The notes below the pieces were generated by a model. That model saw only the letters and a program-made list of their open reading frames with translations. It made no database searches and was not told the origin of the DNA. A stretch of DNA of 64,000 nt from Polytrichum commune (taxonomy: Eukaryota; Streptophyta; Polytrichopsida; Polytrichales; Polytrichaceae). The position numbers and the translations under genes were made by a program. Below, piece by piece: positions 24,771 to 36,354 of the stretch (position 1 is the stretch's first letter; every line of letters starts with the position of its first letter). Location of the stretch: contig OX485804.1 of assembly GCA_950295325.1 (NCBI GenBank), positions 10,044,001-10,108,000 of the forward strand, in the 5' to 3' direction.

Positions 24771-27700
24771 AAATGTAAAGATTGGTGCTTTCATTTCGGA
24801 AGGTGGGTTACGGAAAGAAGAGTAGATGTAATTTGTTATGTTTTCAATGTTTGGTCATTCTTGGTTGCGCAAATATGAGAGCCTTAGTTCGGTGAAGGCC
24901 TCCAAAAAGAGAGGTCATGTTTGGTCAACACAATCTAAAGTTGGCAGACGAAGCACTCAACATAGTGTTAACAGTTTATGTTTGTGAGATCAAGAGGATT
25001 TCAATGTACCGAATAACATGTCGTTTGGATACGGTATGCAAAACTTATCATGAGTGTTAGGTTGCATTTGTAGGTGAGAGGAAACCAACACATGTATCAC
25101 ATGTTCGGGGGTTGTACATCTTCATGATCAATATGTACATGTTGTGCAAGATTTCTAGGTGTTGGTCGTTTTAGGTCAGGTTTTGGGTTTGGGTCTACAC
25201 ACTTGATAATATAATTGGTGGACAATGAGTGGTTATAAATGGAGGGACAAGCATGTTGGCATTTACATAGCCTAATAAAATTGACAGTAGCAAGATAGTT
25301 TGCCTGCTTATGTGGGGACACTCTCGGTACTTTCACTATGTCTTTAAAACATGATCAATATGGCGTTACATCCCAATTTCATCCATTCTTAATTTGCATG
25401 CTAATTTACATTGTTCTTTATCTAATTTTTGAAACATCATATTGTATACTTTCCAAGAAAGGAACGAATGTGGTGAGGGATATGTTATGTTAATTTACAA
25501 ACTTGTGGCCACATAGCATATGTGCTTTTTAAAACATTATATTGAACAACTTTTAGAATTTATCTTCATGTTACGTACTAAACATTATAACATGATTCCA
25601 TCTTGTTACATGCTCAAGGAGGTGCGCCTGATTACACCAATTCTTGGGTGTATGTCACATGTAAGAAATACAACCAAAATGTGCAATTTTATTTGGGAAT
25701 GAAACATTGTGGACTTGGCAACCAACACTTGGAGGTAACCAAATTTGCGTTTTCACCCTAGACCTAATATATAATATTGTATATGGTTACAATTTTAATG
25801 TCCTCAGAAGAACCCTGTCAACATACATCATGTGAACTTTTATACACTACAATGAGGAATCCCAACGTGAGGCAACACATTGAGGTTCCCTAGCACCAAC
25901 AATGTCCACATCAATTCCCTCTATTTGTAGCATGGGATAGATAGAGAGAGTTGTTATGGACCTTGCCTTGGGTGGACACAACAATGTGGTTGTGAAGTTG
26001 TCCTTTGTGTAGGTACCTTTGCTTTGGACAATGGCTCCACTTGTCCATAGTTCATGAGTGTCTTTCCCCACCCCCTTAGACTTGGAGATTCCTTCAAATA
26101 AGACATCAATTTGGCTTATATGAAGACTTGTCTGTCAAGTGTATTGTAGCATATTTCATAGAAGGTCTTCATCGCCCAAGGTTACACAAACACCATAAAC
26201 TCAAGCATGATGAAATGGACGAGAAATATAATTACCTTCTCTCACCTCTAACCGAGGTTGGAAAAGAAGTAAAACGTATGTGCTTTAGAGCAACATTCTA
26301 ATCTCAAAGGTGAGAGGTGTGTGTGTGTGTGTGTGTGTTTCCACACTTCATTGTTTGGCAATAGTTATGACATTCTCAAATGGGGTGCTATAGGTACAGT
26401 ACCTAAACTAAGTAGTTTGGTTTGGGGTTTACTTGTGTGTAATGTGTACCATGCAAAGTTATCATTACATGAACATATATAACATTTACATTGGTTGATT
26501 GGACAATTTGCTTTGGGGTTTACTACTTGTGTGTAATCCATGCATGTTATCATGGGTAAGTATGTTCAAAATACAAATGGATTCACCTCAAACTAAAAAT
26601 TCTATTTGCCAAAACTTCAATTGCCATGTTAGATAGCATCGCATCTTTTTGTGCATCTAAATGAATTGAATGTATATTCCATAGAGGTCTCTTTGCTTCA
26701 ATACAAGATGATTATTTTCTCTTCGATTATTACCACATGTCAGCCCTAGCACCTTGTTTGAGACCTACTTGAATCTCACATAAACACTACATTTTGACAC
26801 ATATACAGATGAAATATAGTGCCATCCATTGTAATACATATAGGTGGGCCCAAACTATGCGTGATGGCAATTTGTTCTACACATGGACTACCAAATTGGT
26901 GTTGTGTTTTTAAAATAATGGTTGATCATCCATTGCATACTCATGACATTATTGAGCTAATCAAAAGGTTTGAAGCATATTATTTCAGTTCTATAATGTT
27001 ACAGGAGAGCTCAATGGCCTTCTTGCACCTTATATTTTCTTGAAAGATGCATATGAGTTTATGAATGAAATCGATTGGTTATGGCACAAATAATACGGGC
27101 ATACTTTCCACTAGCCTACAAGTACCTCATGTAGAACATCTCAAAAAGCTCTATTCAATTTATTATTAAAAAAATACGAATTGAAAGGATGTTTCTTGTG
27201 CAACTATCCACCCTTTGCAAACCACCAACGTGTTATGAAGGCACTTTTTGAACAAGATACTGAATTGTACATTCTAAGTGTTCAATCAATATCATGTCCA
27301 AACAAATCTTTCATAATGTGTTGGTAAATTAACAAGGGGTGAAATTATAACATTAGGGGATAATGAGCATTATTGGTCCTTGACATAGTGGGTTTGGACA
27401 ATAGATGGCATGTGTATTTGCTTGTGATCAATCAATGAATCAAATTCTCCATAAGGAGTTATGATTTTCATGTTTTGTGTCGATAAGTGGTGTGCAATCG
27501 ATGAACATATGTCACCCTAGTGGAACATAATCATAAACTTCATCATAAGAAGAGGTCCCCATGTCCAAGTTTCACTTGACAAAAAAATATAAAAATATAA
27601 AAATATAAAAGACATTCATGCAAATTGTACATGGCTTGAACCTTGTATTGTTTCAAATTTGGTTTAAACTATTTGAAATCCTTAAAATTCATAAATAGTG

Positions 27701-29883
27701 CACATCAAATCAAAAGTAAATGAAGCTTGACACATAGACTTTAATCATCACTATAGAATACCCAAAATTAAATATCCACTCACAAATATGGTAGTTGTAA
27801 TGTCATATTTCTTTGAAATTAAAATTACTTTCATATCATTCATTATATGCCATAATTGGTTGTCACTTAAGAAGCTCAAATTAAAAGCTATACAACCTCA
27901 ACAATACGAGGCATTGTTTCATTTCAAAACTAACATTTGCTCACATAGAGTTCACCGAGTTACTTCAATGCACTAACCCTATGGATGGGAACTTTAAGTG
28001 GATATTAACCCCTAACTTCTCAAGCCTATGAAAGGGTTGTGTATTTCACTCGATGTTGGTTATGGAATATTCATGGGGAAATGTTGAGGTTAAAATGATA
28101 TTGATTTGTAGGATCTTGAAACATGGGAGATGAGCTATTATGAGCACATGAAGCTTTTTGGATTTTTACACTATAACAATTGAAGAGAGTGATGCACAAG
28201 AAAATGCCATGGTGTGACCCCTAAAAAGAAGCTTTTGTCCAGTCAAATTCACCTAAAAAACTGCGGAATGTTTGTGCGATCCACCAAATGGAAAGAACTC
28301 AATAGTCAAATGCCTCCACAAATTTGCATGCCAAAGTGTGCAAACCACATCAGGTTAGCCACCTTGCATTTGGAGTATGTAAACTATCCTAGATTTTCAA
28401 CCACATATGTGCGAAGAATTCTTAAAAAACAAGAGAACATCCAAATGTTAAGTTGAGCATTGGATGTGAGCACAAAGGCCCCTTTTACATGGATATGAAA
28501 ATAAAAACAAACTTCTACCAAAATAAACACCTTTGATGTTGATGCAAAGTTTGCATTGGGGTGGCAACCATTGATTGGAGTCAACACCCTCAAATGAGCC
28601 TCCCAACACAACAAAAACATGACCACTTTAGACTTTAAATTTTTTTTCTTCACATTCTAGTCATCTCCAAATTGCATGGCTCATGTGTCTATGGGTAGAT
28701 ACACGTATGGACTTGGTGTTTGTAGTCGATCTGATTACAAATGAACGAGGTGTGGCAAGGTTATTGTAGGGTAGAAATCATCCATCGGTCATGAAATGGT
28801 TGCTTGGGAAATAAGGGATTAACAAACGTGCTTCACAAAGTTCATTCTTTCTAGCCTTGGAAGTATCATTTATAGCACATGAAAATGTGTGTTACTATGC
28901 TAAAAGAAGCACGAACCTCGAGGGTTTAGGGTTCAGTATGCATTCCACAAGACACCAAATTCTCTCACATGTGGTGACCATGAGTAGCATCTAATGCGAG
29001 TGAGGATTGTGTATATGATAGATATGTGTGCCTAGATTGGTTACAATAGCAGCTCAACGCCCTTGCTCGTGTTGATTGGACACCTATATTTCAAATGGTA
29101 TATGGCATGGCATACCCCAAAAGGATTGTGCTACTACATATCTTTCTCGGCATATGATTAACCATTCTCTAGATGCTTTTCCCTTAGAAGAAAGATTGTT
29201 ATAATAACTTCACAAAGGTCCAGTCGCACCACCTAGTTAAGAGAATTGGCTAACCAAAAATCTAGCTAACTAAAATCATGGTTGTACCACCTAGCTAGGA
29301 AATTTAGTTAATAATGTGAGTCAATGAAATCAACTACCATGGAGGATTCTTTATTTCAACAAAAACAAATTTAAAAATATATCCTCAAAATTTGTCACTC
29401 GTAATGTTCACATTCACCACAACTCACATGTATCCTACTTGCATACTACATTCCAACCCATGTAAAGATGAAATAAGCAACATTCTATAGTAATTCATAC
29501 ACAAGCTAATTGATCGCAAAGCCGCACATCTTAGTTACCACTAACCAAAGGTTGACCAGTTTGAGAGAGGAGTTAAGGTTGACCGACCTAAATTTTGCTC
29601 AACTTGCTCAAATTTTGAATTTGACACTGATATGATTTATTCTAATTTTGTAGCCACATCATTTGTGTTTCATTATGACTAAATAAATTAAATATTACGT
29701 TGGTTATCATCATCATCATCATCATCATCATCTAATTGTTATATTGAAAATGATATTTTTGTGATATGTTATACTTTCAAATGTATGCTAATTTAGGACA
29801 ATGTAAGAAATATTGTGGTCTGCCTCGTAGTGGAACAAAGAAGAGATGGGGGTAATGAAAGGTTCTTTACGAAAACTTAGACT
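24771..29883. other. Gene-poor AT-rich region
   Basis: No open frame here has a recognisable domain. It contains microsatellites (GT)n at 26318-26338, an AAAAATAT run at 27583-27610 and (ATC)n at 29707-29732. Probably decayed transposon sequence. Confidence 0.4.
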
Positions 29884-30181
29884 ACACTAAATATGATATT
29901 TAGTGTTAGATACACTAAATACGAACACTACACTAAAGATCACTAACCCTATGAAAGTAAGTAACATTAAATGTAAACTCAAACACTAAATATCATCTAT
30001 GGTAATATGTGAAAGTTACATGCACGAATTTAGTGTTTAGGAGGAAAGAGGTGGCAACAAGGAAGGCGGCGGCGGCGCATTTATGTCTAACACTAATTAT
30101 CAAAGAATTGAAAATTAATGTTGAGCAGAGTAGGGCGGTAAAACACTAAATCTAATCAAACACTAAATATCATATTTTGTG
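29884..30181. mobile_element. MITE with palindromic ends (family P), second subtype
   Basis: The left end is a perfect 23-bp palindrome (29885-29907: ACACTAAATAT, central G, ATATTTAGTGT). The right end is ACACTAAATATCATATTTTG then TGTA, its inverted copy with one change. The interior differs from the first subtype and matches 14640-14835. It includes a (GGC)n run at 30064-30076. Confidence 0.75.
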
Positions 30182-31700
30182 TACTCATTCTAAAAGTTAA
30201 TTAGCATTAGGGGCATGGATGAATTAAGACGTCTTCACAAAAGCAAGGTCCCAAAATTTAGCAAATTTCTAGTATGATGAATTTTTATTTGAACCTTAAT
30301 TAACTAGGTGGTGCAACCCTAAGATAGATTAGCTCTCACATAGGTTAGCTATCTCATATGTTAGCTAACCCTCTTAACTGCACAATACAACTAATTTGAG
30401 TGGTTACTTACTCTAACCGGAGCCTTGACCGGGATTTACGGCTGGACAATAAGTCAGGTTTTGGTTGCATGTGACCACTTACGGTCGATTATGTAGATTT
30501 CAACAAATTGTCTTGTTTGTGATTACTCGTCAAAACAGCAACTTCATTTCTACATTTTTTCATTGTTAGCAAGCCGTTGACAATCAATTTCGTGATAACG
30601 GAAGTAATTTGTGACATGACCCTGATGTTTGTGAACAATGCAGGTTACAATCAGACAATTTACAAGATTCGGAAGCAATCCTGGAACACCTTTAAAGTGT
30701 ACCACTCAATCAAATCTTTGTGACTATTTAGCACCCAATGCTGATACTATAAACAATTCACTAACACTAATTCCCATAAAAAGCTGAGATACTTTCATCA
30801 AAGCACCTCGCATGGTTGGTAACCTACATGAAGACGAAAAACAAAAAGAGACAGAAGAAAAGAGAATGAACACATTGATGTGACCGCCTTGACAATGGTC
30901 CATTAGGCATCCAAATGTCTTGTTTGAGTGGAGGAAAATGTAGTGCCTAGTGGGACTCTGGTACACTCGAATGAGGCAGGTGAAATATTAGATCAAGGGG
31001 ACTGAGGTGTGCTTATCTTGCAGTTTACGTTTGTTAAGGATGGTATAAGTGAGATTCTTTTGAAGAGCATTAAGAGGGTTTCCATCAGGCTTTGCATTTT
31101 GGAGGTTTGGATACCAAAATTGGAGATTGGCAATGGCAGAAGTGTGAATGACTATGAAAACTTGCTGGTATAGCATTATTACTCTGAACCCATTCTTTGA
31201 ATCTAGGAACTTTCCTTCCTGGTGGTTTCATTTTGATTGGAGGTCACATGCAGTTCATATGGCAGATGTATTAAATATGAACATTACATAACTGCAAATT
31301 GCACCACACGAGATTGAATCATTCTGTGCATCTTCACCTTCCAGACGAATTGAGTAAGAGGAAATATTTCTATGGTAGGGTAATGAGGTTCAGACAAGAG
31401 CCGGTCATCAAGAGTGTAAAAATATATTTTGAAATATCAAATAGATCCCGTGCTCCAGTAAAACAGTTTCCAACAAGGAATCAGAATGATAAAATCCTAA
31501 TGTTGGAAGTGACAAAATGGATGTCCTATGATCTCAAGACTTTGCTCACACATGCCAATCTCGTCTAAATACGAAATATTAAAACCTGATTGGATTTAGT
31601 ATCTACGTGCAGTCCACAGAAGTGAAAATTACAGCAGTATGTAGTACCTAAACAACTGTGCCTCTTATGGATAAAATGAATTCCAGTGCTTCAACCTCAA
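30182..31700. other. Intergenic, no supported gene
   Basis: Short open frames (30724-30966 minus, 31299-31568 plus) lack recognisable domains and are probably chance. Nothing else is seen. Confidence 0.35.
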
Positions 31701-32673
31701 AAAGATGTTGCTTACATGTATGGAGAAAAGCTAAGATATAAACTTCCCATCATCTTCTAGTCAGCTTTCATGTTTGCCCCATGCGGCAGACGGTCAACCA
31801 TGGAAGGGAGGACTTCTGCAGACTCGATATGGGGCATTTCAGTGCCAATCTAGACCTAAAAACTCGACATTCAAAGATTCCCAAACAAGACTGCTCATGT
31901 CTATGGAGAAAAACTTGCCATCATCTTCAAGTCAGCCTCCATATTCGCCCAATGCAGCAGACAATTCACCATGAAAAAGCTTACTGCTGCAGACTCGATA
32001 TGGGGCAACCCAATTCACATCATTCTGTCCACCACTTATCAACGTACGTGCAAATACTGGAAAAAAAGATGTCGCTCACACATATGGAGAAAAACTTAGA
32101 TTGCAGTTTCTCATCATCTTCTAGTCAGCATTCATTTCTGCCCCATGCGGCAGACGGTCCACCATTAAGAGGAAGACTGCTGCAGACTCGATATGGGACA
32201 GCATTGATAAACAGTTTTCATAATTTCTGGGATAGTTCCCAACTGTAAATTCAAGAGTGACAATCATACAGCTACATCATTAGTTTGAAATCTTTCTTAG
32301 ATTAGAGAAATATTGCTCACATATATGGAGGAAAGCTATAGTAACTTCCCATCATCTTCTAGTCAGCTTCCATATTTGCCCCACGCGGCAGACGGTCCAC
32401 CATAGAAAGGAGGACTGCTGCAGACTCGATATGGGGCAACAGACAAAATGCATCACTTTTCCCTAGACTATCGATATTCCATTATATTCACGGATGATTC
32501 CAGTGCAACTCTACTTTTATAGAGCGCAGAAAACCTCTACTTCGAACAAGATGTGAACCTGCAACTTCTTTTTTCTTGTTGCAGATCGATAATACAAAAC
32601 AAGATATTGCTCATATTCATATGGAAGAATCTCAATCCAGATTTCCCCGCCCAGCAGACGGTCCACCATGAAA
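31701..32673. repeat. Array of five hairpin-bearing units, 3' of RPS9
   Basis: Units lie at about 31701-31836, 31887-32007, 32064-32200, 32305-32439 and 32601-32673 (truncated), spaced about 180-295 bp. Each has, in order, TTGCTCACATATATGGAGAA, CATCATCTTCTAGTCAGC, GCCCCATGCGGCAGACGGTC, CACCAT and, in units 1-4, CTGCAGACTCGATATGGGGC with little change. Spacers are unrelated and vary in length. GCCCCAT can pair with ATGGGGC, and GCGGCAG with CTGCTGC, giving a stem with an asymmetric loop (AGACTCGATA). In unit 2 the inner stem is GCAGCAG/CTGCTGC, a substitution that restores full pairing. Function unknown; it may be a non-coding RNA cluster or a decayed satellite. Confidence 0.7.
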
Positions 32674-32944
32674 ATAAGGGTGGCTACCTAATACTCAAGA
32701 CAGCTAGGAATTGCAACATAATACACCACTGGACAAGTAAAACTTCGCTATGACTTTATCTCGAAAACGTGGAAAAACTACAGTGCATGCATCAGGAAAG
32801 TAAAAGCATATCGTGAATTGAACCATGCAAGGACGAAGTCAAGGTTGGAGATGGAAGTACTTTCTTTACTGTTCAACATTAAAATGTATTCTCATCAATG
32901 TACTTTCAAAAACCCTCTGATAAGAGAGACCTTAACGGACTGAC

Positions 32945-33987
<1,043 letters not shown>

Positions 33988-34079
33988 GTTGGTGTCGGAG
34001 CGAGCGCAGCTGCGTAGAGCAAACACGCAGGCTGGAAAGAGAGAGACGATCGCACCCGAGCCTGACCTTCAACACCACC

Positions 34080-34093
34080 AAACCCTAACCCTA
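34080..34093 (-). promoter_or_regulatory. Telo-box upstream of RPS9
   Basis: AAACCCTAACCCTA lies about 95 bp upstream of the RPS9 start codon. Telo-boxes (AAACCCTAA) near the transcription start are established in plant ribosomal-protein and translation-factor promoters, so placement and context agree. A TGGGCC site-II-like motif also occurs farther upstream at 34407-34412, but its distance makes it less certain. Confidence 0.7.
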
Positions 34094-36354
34094 CGCTCTC
34101 AGCCCTTCGCCTCCCTAAGCCGTCCGATGCGACCCAACATCTGACGGTTCCAAATGACAGGGTCTCATGGGGCAGCCTTGACGAGGGGAGCTCATCGAAC
34201 CGATGTTAATTCATGTCCACTATGCCACGTCATGCATGTTTAGCGTTACAATCGAATTATTGGCCTTTTTGGGCTTGAAAACCAAACGATTTAGGAAGAA
34301 AGAAACAAATAAATAAGTAATATTTGTAAGGTATAAGGGCCTTAATGGAGCTAGTCTTAAATTGTTGTGAATTGTCAAAGTCTATTGACATTGAGCTTTG
34401 AGAACGTCAAATGGGCCCTTGCAATTATGTTGATTGTTGAGCCAAGAATGATTAACAAATACTAGAGTACAAGTCCAATTTTTTTTACTCACATATTTTT
34501 ATGGTATTCATTCTTAAATTTGCATGTAATCACCTAGCACTTGAATACATGTAGGTGTTCGATTAAGAAGAGTAATTGAGTGAGACATGTGATATTATTT
34601 GTATTATGAGCAACATTCCTACACGTATCACATTGGCTTGTGCTTTCGGCCATATTCTAAAGCATGCCTCATGTGAGAAGTCACTTGCCCCTTAGGATTT
34701 AGAGATATCCACTAAAATATGATAAAGTATCTTGCAATGCTCTTGTGCATTCTTTGTGTTGATGCCATGTGAGATCTCTGACATAAGACCACTTAGCAAA
34801 CTTGCAATTCGCAACCTTATATTTATGACAAAAACTTGCCTTGTATAGCACACATTATATTCATTCATAAGAAATATGTTGGTGCATTATCTTACATGAA
34901 ATTATCGAATAATAAATCACTGTTCAATAATGTGCCAACCTTGGTTTCACATGTAAGAATCTCATTGGATGCTTTCTGCATGTGAAGGGTAGTTGGGCAA
35001 GTACTTGACATACATGTGAATGACCTATGATGTCTATAACCTCCACCAAAAATCCTCAAATTTCTACTTTATTAATCGATAATTCCAAGGCAACTACCAA
35101 TTCAAACATGTGTGCATGCAAAATGGAAAGGATGCAAGAGTGTGAACAAAGAGAAAATTACAACAACAACTCCGTGTGGAGAAGAGCACTAAAGGAAACA
35201 ATATGGCAAACTCTCAAAATGTATAACCTAAAGCAATGGGAATCAATGGGAGGAAAACTAGGGTTAAGGGTTTAGGAGGACCACTTTATTGTGGATATTT
35301 TCAATGAGTTCTAGAAATTTGCAAATGCCGTATGCACGAGAGGTATGGATAAGCTCATCCATTATGGATGAAGGATGCCTCCAAGAAGAATTCCATGTGT
35401 TGGGTATGTGCTTGATTCATCAACGTTGGTTCACATACAATATTGATCCAAGTTGTCTCTTATAAATCACATGAGGCATGTGAACATGGAATCCTTCTCT
35501 TGAGTTATTAACATGTAGTGTACAACACCCCTAAGATTTGTACTGGAGAAATGAGAGTTACAATGCATAATATTACATATGCTAGTGTTTGTTTCAAAGT
35601 TGCATACCTAGCTTATGTATTCCTATGAGGTTCAACACCATTTTATTTTATTTTCTTCATAAGATCATATCCTAGTTGTCATGTCCATATTGAATGGAAC
35701 CTCTAAAAAGGATGTATTTTAAACGACCTAGCTTATTTAGTTAGGTGATAGTTGCCTAACCTCCTCACACACACATATGAGTACACTAAATATAGGATTT
35801 AGTGATGACTTAAAAATTAATATGTCATGTTGATTAAAATGGTCTTTGTAACTTGTCATGTAACACCAAATGTCATATGACATCCTCTCTAGTTGTCACC
35901 CAATAATTAGAAGACAATTAATGTGGGTCGATGATGAATATTGTGGGCCACACTAAACCATATATTCACCTATTGGAATATTGGGGCTCCAAAAGCTGGT
36001 TTCAAAATCTCTAACTGAAGCTTAGAACTAATATTTTCGTTCGTGTGAAAAGGCCATGAATATGATGATGGAAACCTACGTGGACTTCTGACGTGGCGGT
36101 TGACTCCCTCAAGACTCTTCTCCAAAGAACCAGCCCAGCTCTTTGGGACATTACTTCATCGACGATATTCAAGCTCGCACGCATTCTCGTAAGATTTCGA
36201 TCTGTTCGAATTCGCCAACTTTCGTCAACTCAAACCCCATTCCGCTCTAATTTCTTTACAAGATGTGAGGATGGCAGCTTCGGACGAGAGCAGTTTGGTC
36301 TGCTCCTGCTAAGGATTTGTTGCAAGATTTGAAGCAAGCAAGCATTCAAGAGCG
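34094..36354. other. Intergenic between RPS9 and the TBC gene
   Basis: The two genes are divergent, so both promoters lie here. A degenerate family P-like end occurs near 35784 (ACACTAAATATAGGATTTAG). No other gene is supported. The stretch 36006-36354 is presumably promoter and 5' UTR of the TBC gene. Confidence 0.4.

Noticed and set aside
31793..31840. miRNA precursor in the hairpin array
   Set aside because: The 21-nt conserved 3' arm does not pair continuously with the 5' arm. A loop of about ten bases breaks the duplex, which does not meet plant miRNA criteria.
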